Shown piece after piece: positions 19,438-29,210 of a DNA stretch of 64,000 bases. Origin of the DNA: Streptococcus oralis subsp. dentisani. GTDB lineage: Bacteria; Bacillota; Bacilli; Lactobacillales; Streptococcaceae. Position 1 is the stretch's first letter; each line of letters opens with the position of its first letter. The position numbers were made by a program, and so were the translations under genes. Under the pieces are notes generated by a model. It saw only the letters and a program-made list of their open reading frames with translations, did no database searches and had not been told where the DNA came from. The stretch lies in contig NZ_NCUW01000030.1 in the NCBI RefSeq assembly GCF_002096335.1, positions 310,001-374,000 of the forward strand, in the 5' to 3' direction.

Positions 19438-19509
19438 CCACCCTTAGTGTAATGGATATCACGTAAGATTCCGGTTCTTAAGATGGGGGTTCGATTCCCT
19501 CAGGGTGGA
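19438..19509 (+). tRNA. tRNA-Arg (anticodon CCG)
   Basis: A 72-base cloverleaf is visible. The acceptor stem pairs CCACCCT with AGGGTGG, the D arm is GTG/CAC, the anticodon stem is TAAGA/TCTTA with loop TTCCGGT (anticodon CCG, reads CGG), and the T arm is GGGGG-TTCGATT-CCCTC. The discriminator base is A and CCA is not encoded. It has its own promoter and terminator. Confidence 0.95.
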
Positions 19510-19521
19510 TGTAAACAGCCT

Positions 19522-19550
19522 AAAAAAGCTCTTTAAATAGAGCTTTTTTC
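19522..19550 (+). terminator. Terminator of tRNA-Arg
   Basis: AAAAAAGCTCT (19522-19532) pairs with AGAGCTTTTTT (19539-19549) around a 6-base loop. Confidence 0.9.
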
Positions 19551-19612
19551 TTTATACTATCCCAAATCTGCCCCCTAGAATTGAAGAACTTTTTCTAAAA
19601 AATGCTCAAATT

Positions 19613-19653
19613 CCCTCCAGTCCCGTTTTAAAGTGACTCAGAGGGCTTTTTTT
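19613..19653 (+). terminator. Probable second terminator before rnc
   Basis: CCCTCCAGTC (19613-19622) pairs with GACTCAGAGGG (19635-19645) with one internal mismatch and is followed by CTTTTTTT. Confidence 0.6.
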
Positions 19654-19661
19654 GATATAAT
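19653..19661 (+). promoter_or_regulatory. Extended -10 promoter of rnc-smc
   Basis: TGATATAAT lies 33 bases upstream of the rnc start, directly after the T tract of the preceding hairpin. Confidence 0.65.
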
Positions 19662-19694
19662 AGGAAGGATCGTAATTATTAGAAAGAGGTCAGT

Positions 19695-20393
19695 ATGAAA
19701 GAATTACAAACTGTACTGAAAAAGCGTTTTGCAATCGAATTTGCAGACAAAAACTTACTGGAAACGGCCTTTACTCATACGAGTTATGCCAATGAGCACC
19801 GCCTCTTAAAAATTTCACACAATGAGCGCTTGGAATTTTTAGGAGACGCTGTTCTGCAATTATTGATTTCAGAATATCTGTATAAAAAATATCCTAAGAA
19901 ACCAGAGGGTGATTTGTCCAAACTCCGTGCTATGATTGTCCGTGAGGAGAGTTTGGCTGGTTTTGCGCGTGATTGCCAGTTTGATCAGTTTATCAAGCTA
20001 GGAAAAGGGGAAGAAAAGTCTGGTGGACGCAATCGTGACACCATTCTTGGTGATGCCTTTGAAGCCTTTCTGGGTGCTTTGCTTTTAGACAAGGATGTTG
20101 CTAGGGTAAAAGAGTTCATCTATCAGGTCATGATTCCCAAGGTCGAAGCAGGTGACTTTGAAATGATTAAAGATTACAAGACACACCTGCAAGAGTTACT
20201 CCAAGTCAATGGGGATGTGGATATTCGTTATCAGGTTACCTCTGAGGCGGGACCTGCTCATGATAAGGTTTTTGATGTAGAAGTTCTGGTTGAAGGTAAG
20301 AGCATCGGAAAAGGCCAAGGCCGTTCTAAAAAATTAGCAGAGCAAGAGGCTGCAAAAAATGCCGTTGAGAAGGGGCTGGATTCATGTATTTAA
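19695..20393 (+). CDS. rnc: Ribonuclease III
   Basis: The 232-residue double-strand-specific endoribonuclease processes rRNA precursors and structured RNAs. The nuclease domain has the signature [18 protein letters not shown], with acidic metal ligands again in [15 protein letters not shown]. The dsRNA-binding domain occupies about residues 155-228 ([11 protein letters not shown], then [17 protein letters not shown]). AAAGAGGT precedes the ATG. The end overlaps the smc start by 10 bases, so the two are translated together. Confidence 0.97.
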   Translation: MKELQTVLKKRFAIEFADKNLLETAFTHTSYANEHRLLKISHNERLEFLGDAVLQLLISEYLYKKYPKKPEGDLSKLRAMIVREESLAGFARDCQFDQFIKLGKGEEKSGGRNRDTILGDAFEAFLGALLLDKDVARVKEFIYQVMIPKVEAGDFEMIKDYKTHLQELLQVNGDVDIRYQVTSEAGPAHDKVFDVEVLVEGKSIGKGQGRSKKLAEQEAAKNAVEKGLDSCI

Positions 20394-23300
20394 AGGAAAT
20401 TGAGATTCAGGGATTCAAGTCCTTTGCTGACAAGACCAAAGTCGTCTTTGACCAAGGTGTGACAGCTGTCGTTGGGCCAAATGGATCTGGAAAATCAAAT
20501 ATCACAGAAAGTCTGCGATGGGCCTTGGGAGAGTCCAGTGTTAAGAGCCTTCGTGGTGGCAAGATGCCCGATGTCATTTTTGCTGGGACTGAAAGTCGTA
20601 AACCGCTCAATTATGCCTCTGTTGTCGTGACCTTGGATAATGAAGATGGCTTTATCAAGGATGCGGGACAAGAAATTAAGGTAGAACGCCATATTTATCG
20701 TAGTGGAGATAGTGAGTATCGAATTGATGGCAAGAAAGTCCGTCTACGTGATGTACATGACCTTTTCTTAGATACAGGTCTGGGACGTGATTCCTTCTCT
20801 ATTATTTCCCAAGGGAAGGTTGAAGAGATTTTTAATTCCAAGCCTGAAGAGCGTCGAGCTATTTTTGAAGAAGCTGCTGGAGTTTTAAAGTACAAAACTC
20901 GTAGAAAAGAAACAGAGAGCAAACTGCAACAAACTCAGGACAATCTAGACCGTTTAGAGGACATTATCTATGAGTTAGACAATCAAATCAAGCCTCTTGC
21001 AAAACAAGCTGAGAATGCTCGGAAGTTTCTCGACTTGGATGGTCAACGCAAGGCTATTTACTTGGATGTTTTGGTCGCTCAGATCAAGGAAAACAAGGCT
21101 GAACTAGAGCTGACAGAAGAAGAGTTAGTTCAGGTTCAGGAACTTTTGACGAGCTACTACCAAAAGCGTGAAGAGTTAGAAGAAGAAAATCAAAGTCTTA
21201 AAAAGAAACGCCAAGATCTCCAAGCTCAAATGTCTAAAGACCAAGGGAGCTTGATGGATCTGACGAATCTGATAAGTGACTTAGAGCGAAAATTAGCCCT
21301 ATCAAAACTTGAGTCAGAGCAGGTAGCCCTCAATCAACAAGAAGCACAAGCCCGTTTGGCATCTTTAGAAGATAAGAGAAAGACTCTAAGTAAAGAGAAG
21401 GCAGAAAAAGAAGGGAATTTGGAACAGTTAGAGGAAAGTCTAGCTGAAAACAACAAGGAACTCAATCGTTTAGAGGCAGAATTGTTGACTTTCTCAGACG
21501 ATCCTGACCAGATGATCGAGCTCTTGCGTGAACGTTTTGTGGCGCTTTTACAAGAAGAAGCGGATGTCTCAAACCAACTGACCCGCATTGAGAATGAACT
21601 AGAGAACAGCCGTCAGCTATCTCAAAAACAAGCAGATCAACTTGAGAAACTGAAAGAACAACTGGCTACAGCTCAAGAAAAGGCCAGTCAGCAAGAGGCT
21701 GAGCTTGAAACTGCCAAGGAACAGGTTCAGAAATTATTGGCTGACTATCAAGCTAGTGCCAAGGAGCAAGAGGAGCAGAAAGTTTCTTACCAAGTTCAGC
21801 AGAGCCAACTCTTTGACCGTCTGGATAGTCTCAAAAATAAGCAGGCTAGATCCCAAAGTTTAGAGAATATCCTTAGAAATCATAGCAACTTTTACGCGGG
21901 TGTTAAGAGTGTTCTCCAAGAAAAAGACCGCCTAGGTGGGATTATTGGTGCAGTCAGTGAGCATTTGACTTTTGATGTTCATTATCAAATTGCCTTAGAA
22001 ATTGCGCTTGGAGCTAGCAGTCAGCACATCATCGTAGAAGATGAGAACGCAGCGACTAAGGCTATTGATTTCCTCAAGCGCAACAGATCCGGTCGTGCAA
22101 CCTTCCTTCCGTTGACGACTATCAAGGCTCGTACGATTTCTAGTCAGAATCAAGATGCTATCGCATCAAGTCCGGGCTTCCTTGGTATGGCTGATGAGTT
22201 GGTTACTTTTGATACTAGACTAGAAGCCATTTTCAAGAATTTGCTCGCGACAACAGCTATCTTTGATACCGTAGAACATGCCCGTGCCGCAGCTCGCCAA
22301 GTTCGTTACCAGGTTCGTATGGTGACGCTTGATGGGACAGAGTTGCGCACAGGTGGTTCCTATGCGGGTGGTGCCAATCGCCAGAATAACAGTATCTTCA
22401 TCAAGCCAGAACTGGAACAATTACAAAAAGAAATTGCTGAAGAAGAAGCTAGTCTGCGTTCAGAAGAAGCGACTTTGAAGACCTTGCAAGATGAGATGGC
22501 AGTATTAACAGAAAGATTAGAGGCCATCAAATCTCAGGGTGAGCAAGCTCGTATCCAGGAGCAAGGCTTGTCTCTCGCTTATCAGCAAACTAGTCAGCAG
22601 GTCGAAGAACTAGAAACTCTTTGGAAACTTCAAGAAGAGGAATTAAATCGTCTTTCTGAAGGAGATTGGCAAGCGGATAAGGAAAAATGCCAAGAGTGCC
22701 TTGCTACTATCGCAAGGGAAAAGCAAAGTCTAGAAGCTGAGATTGAAGAGATTAAGTCTAATAAGAATGCTATTCAAGAACGCTATCAAAACTTGCAGGA
22801 ACAAGTAGCGCAAGCACGCTTGCTTAAGTTAGAACTGCAAGGACAAAAGCGGTACGAAGTGACTGATATTGAACGCCTAGGTAAGGAACTGGATAATCTG
22901 GATATCGAACAAGAGGAAATCCAACGCCTCCTCCAAGAAAAGGTTGATAATCTTGAGAAGGTTGATACGGATCTGCTAAGTCAGCAGGCGGAAGAGGCCA
23001 AAACTCAGAAAACAAACCTCCAACAAGGTTTGATTCGCAAGCAGTTTGAGTTGGATGATATTGAAGGTCAGCTGGATGATATTGCTAGTCATTTGGACCA
23101 GGCTCGCCAGCAGAATGAGGAGTGGATTCGCAAACAAACACGTGCTGAAGCCAAGAAAGAGAAGGTCAGCGAACGCTTGCGCTATCTACAAGCTCAATTA
23201 ACTGACCAGTACCAGATCAGCTACACTGAGGCTCTAGAAAAAGCGCATGAGTTGGAAAATCTCAATCTGGCAGAGCAAGAGGTTAAAGATCTTGAGAAGG

Positions 23301-23923
23301 CTATTCGCTCTCTCGGTCCTGTCAACTTGGAAGCTATTGAACAGTACGAAGAAGTTCACAACCGTTTGGATTTCCTAAATAGCCAACGAGATGATATTTT
23401 ATCTGCGAAAAACCTGCTCCTTGAGACCATTACAGAGATGAATGATGAGGTTAAGGAACGCTTTAAATCAACCTTTGAGGCTATTCGTGAGTCCTTTAAA
23501 GTGACCTTTAGACAGATGTTTGGTGGAGGTCAGGCAGACTTGATATTAACTGAGGGCGATCTTTTAACAGCTGGTGTGGAGATTTCTGTTCAACCACCAG
23601 GTAAGAAAATCCAATCACTCAACCTCATGAGTGGTGGTGAAAAAGCCCTATCGGCTCTGGCCTTGTTGTTCTCTATCATTCGAGTCAAAACTATTCCTTT
23701 TGTTATCTTGGATGAGGTAGAGGCAGCGCTAGACGAAGCCAATGTTAAACGTTTCGGGGATTACCTCAACCGCTTTGACAAGGATAGTCAGTTTATCGTT
23801 GTGACCCACCGTAAGGGGACCATGGCGGCAGCGGATTCTATCTATGGAGTTACCATGCAAGAATCAGGTGTGTCTAAGATTGTTTCAGTTAAGTTAAAAG
23901 ACTTGGAAGAGACAGTAGACTAG
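20384..23923 (+). CDS. smc: Chromosome segregation ATPase SMC
   Basis: The 1179-residue condensin core subunit has Walker A GPNGSGKS at residues 31-38, long coiled coils on both sides of a hinge around residues 500-660 ([10 protein letters not shown] to [11 protein letters not shown]), and the C-terminal head with signature [17 protein letters not shown] and Walker [18 protein letters not shown]. It organises the chromosome with ScpA and ScpB, which are not in this window. The start lies inside rnc. Length is normal for Firmicutes. Confidence 0.98.
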   Translation: MYLKEIEIQGFKSFADKTKVVFDQGVTAVVGPNGSGKSNITESLRWALGESSVKSLRGGKMPDVIFAGTESRKPLNYASVVVTLDNEDGFIKDAGQEIKVERHIYRSGDSEYRIDGKKVRLRDVHDLFLDTGLGRDSFSIISQGKVEEIFNSKPEERRAIFEEAAGVLKYKTRRKETESKLQQTQDNLDRLEDIIYELDNQIKPLAKQAENARKFLDLDGQRKAIYLDVLVAQIKENKAELELTEEELVQVQELLTSYYQKREELEEENQSLKKKRQDLQAQMSKDQGSLMDLTNLISDLERKLALSKLESEQVALNQQEAQARLASLEDKRKTLSKEKAEKEGNLEQLEESLAENNKELNRLEAELLTFSDDPDQMIELLRERFVALLQEEADVSNQLTRIENELENSRQLSQKQADQLEKLKEQLATAQEKASQQEAELETAKEQVQKLLADYQASAKEQEEQKVSYQVQQSQLFDRLDSLKNKQARSQSLENILRNHSNFYAGVKSVLQEKDRLGGIIGAVSEHLTFDVHYQIALEIALGASSQHIIVEDENAATKAIDFLKRNRSGRATFLPLTTIKARTISSQNQDAIASSPGFLGMADELVTFDTRLEAIFKNLLATTAIFDTVEHARAAARQVRYQVRMVTLDGTELRTGGSYAGGANRQNNSIFIKPELEQLQKEIAEEEASLRSEEATLKTLQDEMAVLTERLEAIKSQGEQARIQEQGLSLAYQQTSQQVEELETLWKLQEEELNRLSEGDWQADKEKCQECLATIAREKQSLEAEIEEIKSNKNAIQERYQNLQEQVAQARLLKLELQGQKRYEVTDIERLGKELDNLDIEQEEIQRLLQEKVDNLEKVDTDLLSQQAEEAKTQKTNLQQGLIRKQFELDDIEGQLDDIASHLDQARQQNEEWIRKQTRAEAKKEKVSERLRYLQAQLTDQYQISYTEALEKAHELENLNLAEQEVKDLEKAIRSLGPVNLEAIEQYEEVHNRLDFLNSQRDDILSAKNLLLETITEMNDEVKERFKSTFEAIRESFKVTFRQMFGGGQADLILTEGDLLTAGVEISVQPPGKKIQSLNLMSGGEKALSALALLFSIIRVKTIPFVILDEVEAALDEANVKRFGDYLNRFDKDSQFIVVTHRKGTMAAADSIYGVTMQESGVSKIVSVKLKDLEETVD

Positions 23924-23933
23924 TTACCAAACG

Positions 23934-23962
23934 ATAGCATCTCTTAGGAGGTGCTATTTTTT
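23934..23962 (+). terminator. Terminator of rnc-smc
   Basis: ATAGCATCTC (23934-23943) pairs with GAGGTGCTAT (23948-23957) with one G-T pair and runs into six T. Confidence 0.88.
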
Positions 23963-24051
23963 AAAACTCATAGCTTGAATTGTCTATCAAGGTCAGTTCA
24001 GGCGCAAAAACCGACATTTGGGATTTCCTCTTAGCGAAAAGACTTGCTCTA

Positions 24052-24060
24052 TGATATAAT
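24052..24060 (+). promoter_or_regulatory. Extended -10 promoter of ribF, abutting the start codon
   Basis: TGATATAAT ends 6 bases before ATG 24067, so the predicted transcription start coincides with the start codon. There is no convincing -35 box and no room for a ribosome binding site. Confidence 0.72.
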
Positions 24061-24066
24061 AGTTTC

Positions 24067-25011
24067 ATGATTACAACAGTACCTATTAAGAACGAAAAAG
24101 ATATTGCAGTACCGGGAAAAACAGTCCTTGTACTTGGTTATTTTGATGGCATCCACAAGGGGCATCAGAAACTTTTTGAAGTGGCCAGCAAGGCTTCGAT
24201 GAAGGATTATCTGCCAGTTGTCGTGATGACCTTTACGGAGTCGCCAAAACTTGCCTTACAACCTTATCAACCTGAGCTCATGCTTCACATCGTTAATCAT
24301 GAGGAGCGGGAGCACAAGATGAAGTGGCACGGGGTAGAAGCTCTTTTCCTACTGGACTTTAGTAGCAAGTTCGCTAATCTAACAGGGCAGGAATTCTTTG
24401 ATACTTATGTTAGAGCTTTAAAACCAGCTATTATCGTAGCAGGATTTGATTACACGTTTGGCTCAGATAAGAAAACTGCAGATGACTTGAAGGATTATTT
24501 TGATGGAGAGATTATCATTGTTCCTCCGGTCGAGGATGAAAAGGGAAAGATCAGTTCCACACGGATTCGCCAAGCTATTCTTGATGGAGATGTCAAGGAA
24601 GTCAACCATCTACTAGGCACACCTCTCCCAACCCGTGGGATGGTCGTTCACGGAAATGCTCGTGGGCGTACTATTGGTTATCCAACAGCCAATCTGGTCC
24701 TAAGAGATCGAACTTATATGCCAGCAGACGGTGTTTACGTAGTCGATGTAGAAGTACAACGTCAGAGATATCGTGGGATGGCAAGTGTTGGGAAAAATGT
24801 TACCTTTGATGGAGAAGAACCACGTTTTGAAGTCAATATTTTTGACTTTTCAGATGATATTTATGGTGAGACAGTCATGGTCTACTGGCTGGACCGTGTC
24901 CGTGATATGGTCAAATTTGACTCCATCGACGAGCTCGTAGACCAACTCAAGACAGACGAAGAGATTGCTCGAAACTGGAAGGATGGAGATTCTGTCATTC
25001 AAGGGTCTTAG
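24067..25011 (+). CDS. ribF: Bifunctional riboflavin kinase / FAD synthetase
   Basis: The 314-residue enzyme phosphorylates riboflavin to FMN and adenylates FMN to FAD. The N-terminal nucleotidyltransferase domain shows LGYFDGIHKGHQ near residue 25, the GFDYTFG segment and ISSTRIRQAI. The C-terminal kinase domain shows GRTIGYPTANL and VYVVDVEV. Length fits the family. The start at 24067 matches the family N-terminus, yet the promoter -10 box ends only 6 bases upstream, so the mRNA may be leaderless. No FMN riboswitch is seen. Confidence 0.96.
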   Translation: MITTVPIKNEKDIAVPGKTVLVLGYFDGIHKGHQKLFEVASKASMKDYLPVVVMTFTESPKLALQPYQPELMLHIVNHEEREHKMKWHGVEALFLLDFSSKFANLTGQEFFDTYVRALKPAIIVAGFDYTFGSDKKTADDLKDYFDGEIIIVPPVEDEKGKISSTRIRQAILDGDVKEVNHLLGTPLPTRGMVVHGNARGRTIGYPTANLVLRDRTYMPADGVYVVDVEVQRQRYRGMASVGKNVTFDGEEPRFEVNIFDFSDDIYGETVMVYWLDRVRDMVKFDSIDELVDQLKTDEEIARNWKDGDSVIQGS

Positions 25012-25113
25012 GTATAGAAAACGTCTGAAAAAGCTACTAGAAGGATTAGTTGTTTTGGTGCTAGTTTTGAAAATTTCTCATAAATTTATAGGGGAAATAG
25101 TATCCTAAAAGGA

Positions 25114-25148
25114 GACTGTAAGTATTTTGTGATTCTTACAGTCTTTTT
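25114..25148 (+). terminator. Terminator between ribF and the lipoprotein gene
   Basis: GACTGTAAG (25114-25122) pairs with CTTACAGTC (25135-25143) and is followed by TTTTTC. The rest of 25012-25296 holds only a TATAAT -10 box at 25162-25167. Confidence 0.85.
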
Positions 25149-25296
25149 CTTGCTAATATAGTATAATATAGTTAATAGGTTTAGATCCTTATTCTACAAA
25201 TTACTCATATTTCTAGTAGAGAATGAATTATTCTTCTTAGTTGTATGTAGTTCAAGTTATAAATTACTAGTTATAAAATTCAAAAAGGAGCATCGC

Positions 25297-26172
25297 ATGA
25301 AACGAACGAGAAAAGTAGTAGCCATGGGACTGTGCTTGCCGTTATTTCTTGGATTGGCTGCTTGTCAGCAAAATAATACGAGGACTGAGGCTACAAATCT
25401 GACACAGACCAGTTCAGATAAAGTTCCTTGGACGGCTTCATATACCAATCTTAACAATCAGGTCAGTACTGAAGAGGTCAAAGCACTCTTATCAGCCCAC
25501 TTGGATCCAAATAGTGTTGACGCATTTTTCAATCTTGTCACAGACTATAATGCGACTGTTGGCTCCACTGGCTTAAGTGGTGATTTTACTTCCTTTACAA
25601 AGACGGAATACGATGTAGAGAAAATCGACAATCTCTGGAATCAAAAAAAGGGTGACTTTGTCGGAACCAACTGCCGTATCAATAGCTATGCCCTCTTAAA
25701 AAATTCAGTCACAATCCCAAAACTTGAAAAGAATGATCAGCTTCTTTTCGTTGATAACGATGCTATCGATAAGGGAAAGATTTTTGATGCGAAAGATAAG
25801 GAAGAGTTTGATATTCTATTTTCTAGGGTGAAGACGGAAGCAACGACGGATGTAAAAATTCACGCGCAGAAGATGGAGAAATTCTTCTCCCAGTTTCAAT
25901 TTAATGACAAAGCTCGAATGCTGTCAGTTGTTTTGCATGATAATTTGGACGGAGAGTTTCTTTTTGTCGGGCACGTTGGTGTTTTAGTGCCAGCTGATGA
26001 TGGTTTCTTATTTGTAGAGAAACTGACTTTTGAAGAGCCATATCAAGCTATTAAGTTTGCGAGCAAGGAAGATTGTTACAAATATCTATCCACCAAGTAT
26101 GCGGATTACACAGGTGACGGACTAGCTAAGTCTTTCATCATGGATAATGAAAAGTGGGTTGAAGGTTATTAA
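25297..26172 (+). CDS. Lipoprotein, probable DUF4300 family
   Basis: The 291-residue protein has a lipoprotein signal peptide: basic MKRTRK, hydrophobic core and the lipobox LAAC with the lipidated Cys at residue 23, followed by a Ser/Thr/Asn-rich spacer. The mature domain contains a conserved-looking FVGTNCRINSYALLK segment and FVGHVGVLVP. I associate it with the streptococcal DUF4300 lipoproteins from memory; the function is unknown. It is anchored to the outer face of the membrane. AAAGGAG lies 9 bases before the ATG. No signs of truncation. Confidence 0.7.
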   Translation: MKRTRKVVAMGLCLPLFLGLAACQQNNTRTEATNLTQTSSDKVPWTASYTNLNNQVSTEEVKALLSAHLDPNSVDAFFNLVTDYNATVGSTGLSGDFTSFTKTEYDVEKIDNLWNQKKGDFVGTNCRINSYALLKNSVTIPKLEKNDQLLFVDNDAIDKGKIFDAKDKEEFDILFSRVKTEATTDVKIHAQKMEKFFSQFQFNDKARMLSVVLHDNLDGEFLFVGHVGVLVPADDGFLFVEKLTFEEPYQAIKFASKEDCYKYLSTKYADYTGDGLAKSFIMDNEKWVEGY

Positions 26173-26193
26173 GCTAGGAAAAGGATAATCAAA

Positions 26194-26262
26194 TTGGAAA
26201 CAGTAATAGCGCTTTTAGTTGTCATTCTTATCGGATTCTGGGATGTAAACATTAGTCTGTGA
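26194..26262 (+). CDS. Possible 22-residue hydrophobic peptide
   Basis: A TTG-initiated frame encodes METVIALLVVILIGFWDVNIS plus Leu, almost entirely one membrane helix. AAAGGA lies 8 bases before the TTG. It could be a real small membrane peptide or the N-terminal remnant of a lost membrane protein at the edge of the AT-rich insert that follows. Nothing else supports expression. Confidence 0.3.
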   Translation: METVIALLVVILIGFWDVNISL

Positions 26263-26413
26263 AGCGACAGAAGAAGAGAAGTAGAATTTTTTGTGACATA
26301 TCTACAACAATTACTTTTTAGAACCTCAATATTAAATGTCATTAACATAATATAAATTGAGTGTTATTCGTAATTTAGCATATTCTATATAAAATATTTT
26401 GAAAGGAAATTAT

Positions 26414-28207
26414 ATGTACAATACATTTTCTGATATTCCAACTGTAAAAGACGAATTTATGATTGACGAGTATATTCTTGGATTATCAAACTTTATTACT
26501 GGATGCGAGACTCCTTTAACACTAGCTATTCAAGGCGATTGGGGGACCGGAAAAACCAGTATTATGTATCAAGTTGAGGAAAAACTTAAAGAAAAATCGT
26601 CAAGTAATTCAAAAAGAAAAATTAAAACAATATTTTTTAATACTTGGCAATATTCACAATTTGATATGGATAAGAATTTAGCAGTCACGTTAATTACAGA
26701 TTTAATTGATGAATTAGAAGTAACGGATGTAAATAAAAGAGAGAACTTTAAAAAATCTTTGGCAGTTATTACAAAAAGTATGGAATATCTTAAACTAGAT
26801 TTTGGTATCTTAAATATTGAAAAAATTAATGATCAACTTCTAAAATTAATAAGCAATGAAGAAAAAGCTAATAATTTAAAAAATCTGAAACAAAATCTAC
26901 AAAGTATCATTGATGACTCTATCAAAGAAAATAATTATGAAAAGATAGTAATTTTCATTGATGACCTTGACAGATTAGTCCCCAAAAAAGCGATTGAATT
27001 CTTAGAAATTTTAAAACTTTTCTTAGATTGCAGAAATTGTGTCTTTGTTTTAGCTATTGATTATAATGTTGTTTTAAGAGGAATAAAAAGTAAGTATGGT
27101 GATGATTTGGACAACGAAAAGGGAAAAGCTTTTTTTGAGAAAATAATTCAAGTACCTTTTACTGTACCTGTTGCAAATTATCATATGGAGAATTTTGTTA
27201 ATGTCTCTTTGGAAAAACTTAATTTTTATTTTAATGATGACGTTACAAAGAATGTAACTCAATTAATTAGAGACTCAATCGGAAATAATCCTCGCAGTGT
27301 TAACAGATTATTCAATTCTGTCAGTCTTTTAATGCATATTATAAACCCAAATAATGAGTTAGAAAATGATGATAAATTACTAATCATAGCTACAGTATGT
27401 TTTCAATTACGATTTGATGAAGCTTATGACTATTTATTAACTTCATATAATAACAGTCCCGAAGATTCTGAAGAAACTAAATATTTTCTCATTGATTTAC
27501 TTGAAAATTCATTTGAAATACCTGACGATGCTGATTATAATTTCCTCGTGTCTCGCTACGGTATCTTTAGTTTTAAAAACCAAAAGGAATTAGAATCTTT
27601 CAGAAAATTTTTTAATACTTTGAAATTATTGCTTAAATATAATGTTGATAAACTAGAAGTTGAAGAATTCGAAAATTTGATGAAAAGAATGATCTCTTCA
27701 AACACAATTTCAACCGGAAACTTTGATATAGATATAAATAAAACCTCAACTCAAAATCATTCACCGAATGAAGATGTTCAATTCGTTATTCGCAAATTAT
27801 TTAATACACTGGTTAATACTAATCATTTCGATCTTTCAAAACCAGAGTATTTTGGAAAAGAGAAGAAGGAAGAACGCGAAATGCCAATTTCATTAGATTT
27901 TATAAAGATAGCTAATGAATATAATATAGTTCGATTAACACAAGGAAAAGGACAAGGATTAAATATTTACTCTCAAAATAATAAATCGAACTCAATTTAT
28001 ATATCGGGTGATACTTATGGAAATATAAATAATGATGGTATACAAATCTATGTTAATAAGAAACTAATAGGAAAGATTAATAGAAACACATATAAACATT
28101 TTAAAGCTAAAATGTTACGACAGAATCTCCAAAAATATGACGAATTTGAAAAAATTTTTTTAAGTGATTTTTCAAGGCTCTTAGAGGATGCCAAAAAATA
28201 TTTTTAG
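26414..28207 (+). CDS. KAP family P-loop NTPase
   Basis: The 597-residue protein has a KAP-type P-loop domain: Walker A GDWGTGKTS at residues 41-49, FFNTWQYS at about 74-81, and Walker B KIVIFIDDLDRL around 177-188, followed by the KAP-typical FVLAIDYNVV. NNPRSVNRLFNS lies further on. KAP NTPases occur in accessory loci and some act in phage or plasmid defence. No transmembrane insertion is visible, unlike many members. The gene is strikingly AT-rich compared with its neighbours, suggesting horizontal gain. ATG 26414 follows GAAAGGA. No partner effector gene is adjacent, so the effector may be the C-terminal 250 residues or absent. Confidence 0.82.
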   Translation: MYNTFSDIPTVKDEFMIDEYILGLSNFITGCETPLTLAIQGDWGTGKTSIMYQVEEKLKEKSSSNSKRKIKTIFFNTWQYSQFDMDKNLAVTLITDLIDELEVTDVNKRENFKKSLAVITKSMEYLKLDFGILNIEKINDQLLKLISNEEKANNLKNLKQNLQSIIDDSIKENNYEKIVIFIDDLDRLVPKKAIEFLEILKLFLDCRNCVFVLAIDYNVVLRGIKSKYGDDLDNEKGKAFFEKIIQVPFTVPVANYHMENFVNVSLEKLNFYFNDDVTKNVTQLIRDSIGNNPRSVNRLFNSVSLLMHIINPNNELENDDKLLIIATVCFQLRFDEAYDYLLTSYNNSPEDSEETKYFLIDLLENSFEIPDDADYNFLVSRYGIFSFKNQKELESFRKFFNTLKLLLKYNVDKLEVEEFENLMKRMISSNTISTGNFDIDINKTSTQNHSPNEDVQFVIRKLFNTLVNTNHFDLSKPEYFGKEKKEEREMPISLDFIKIANEYNIVRLTQGKGQGLNIYSQNNKSNSIYISGDTYGNINNDGIQIYVNKKLIGKINRNTYKHFKAKMLRQNLQKYDEFEKIFLSDFSRLLEDAKKYF

Positions 28208-28350
28208 CTTTTTAGTGCTTTTTGATTTCACTAGTTAACTAAACGATGAAATCTCATTATTGAGCATATCTTACAAAATTTATTCTGTGTAGTTTTTCTC
28301 TCATTGGTATATAATTTACCATAGAAATATTTTTAGATAGGAGAAGGCTA

Positions 28351-28662
28351 ATGAAATTAAAAGACTTTACTGAAAAAGAACAAGAGATGATTAAGCAAGG
28401 ACTAACAACTTCTGAGATTAGTGATAAGGAAACAGCGGCTAAAATACTAGATTTGGTTCCCCAAGAGTGGATCAAGCGCATCCCCTTTTTCGTGCGAAAA
28501 CATGCTACAACTCGGACAATAAAGCGTATTTCTGTCGAACATCCAGAGCTCTACGCAGTAGCCAAAAGAAGTAGTGAGATTCCTGAGAAGGAACGAGAAG
28601 AATTGTGCAAAATCATTACAGACATTTTTCAGGAAAAAATGAATAAGCATAAGATTAAATAA
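28351..28662 (+). CDS. Hypothetical 103-residue protein
   Basis: I do not recognise this protein. It is soluble, charged and helical, with no Cys pair, signal peptide or membrane segment. The middle KRIPFFVRKHATTRTIKRIS is basic and could contact nucleic acid, which is a guess. AGGAG (28339-28343) is 7 bases before the ATG and a TATAAT box lies at 28310-28315. A hairpin terminator follows, so it is a single-gene unit between the KAP gene and the structured RNA. Confidence 0.7.
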   Translation: MKLKDFTEKEQEMIKQGLTTSEISDKETAAKILDLVPQEWIKRIPFFVRKHATTRTIKRISVEHPELYAVAKRSSEIPEKEREELCKIITDIFQEKMNKHKIK

Positions 28663-28667
28663 TCTTG

Positions 28668-28698
28668 AAATGAACTAAAAAAATTGGTTCATTTTATA
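28668..28698 (+). terminator. Weak terminator after the 103-residue gene
   Basis: AAATGAACTA (28668-28677) pairs with TGGTTCATTT (28685-28694) with one G-T pair. The following T tract is short. Confidence 0.6.
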
Positions 28699-28783
28699 AT
28701 CGTTTTCAGTTTGTTAAACATGAACTTTTTGGTAGCAATTTAACTATTCACGAACAAAATTTAAGAAAATTCAAAAAAGGTAC

Positions 28784-28812
28784 TTTACAAGCTCTTGTAA
28801 ACATGATATAGT
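28784..28812 (+). promoter_or_regulatory. Promoter of the structured RNA
   Basis: TTTACA (28784-28789), 17-base spacer, TATAGT (28807-28812) with a TG extension at 28804-28805. Transcription should start near 28819. Confidence 0.82.
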
Positions 28813-28818
28813 TATAAG

Positions 28819-29145
28819 GCTTAGAAAATGAGAAGATGTTTTCTAGTAAATATAAACCCGAGTAAAAAATGCCTACGGACAGGCAGGGTTGAATGCCGAA
28901 GCGTGGTTGAAAAGCCACATTATTGATAGGGTTAAAAGCCTACTTTTATAAGTTGATGTTAGGACACTTGTCCTAATTCATAAATTTTAGTGTGGTGAAA
29001 GCACACGTCATCTTGTGAAACGATCAATAAAGTACGTAATATTTGCTACTAGAGAGTTAGGAAACATCGGGAACAGACATACTCAACAGAAACCAAAATA
29101 AACACGTCAGAAGATTGCAGAGCAGGTGAAAACCTGCTCTTTTTT
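28819..29145 (+). ncRNA. Structured RNA of about 330 nt, class unknown, upstream of the polyamine operon
   Basis: The region has no coding frame of note, its own promoter and a perfect terminator. Local helices include TAGAAAA/TTTTCTA (28822-28828 with 28839-28845), AACCC/GGGTT (28855-28859 with 28886-28890) enclosing TGCCT/AGGCA (28870-28874 with 28881-28885), GTGGT/GCCAC (28903-28907 with 28914-28918), and TTAGGAC-ACTT-GTCCTAA (28959-28976). Two hairpin loops share a GGTT(G)AAAAGCC-like sequence (28905-28916 and about 28929-28940). No separate promoter is seen before speA, so it may be either a standalone RNA or a long cis-acting leader ending in a conditional terminator. It is not tmRNA, RNase P, SRP RNA or 6S RNA by motif. 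Confidence 0.7.
29119..29145 (+). terminator. Terminator of the structured RNA
   Basis: AGAGCAGGT (29119-29127) and ACCTGCTCT (29132-29140) form a perfect 9-bp stem with a GAAA loop and a T tract. Confidence 0.92.
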
Positions 29146-29210
29146 CATAAGTCAACCTTTGGTCGCCCTCACCATTTTGAGGAGCTAAAAATACGGTTAA
29201 GGAGTATGTT

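Noticed and set aside
23963..24066. FMN riboswitch before ribF
   Set aside because: The conserved FMN-aptamer core is not present and the message has almost no leader.
28819..29145. tmRNA, RNase P RNA, SRP RNA, 6S RNA or a group II intron fragment
   Set aside because: The expected motifs (tRNA-like 3' end, GAGGAAAGUCC, SRP loop, domain V of group II introns) are absent. The sequence alone does not place it in a known class.
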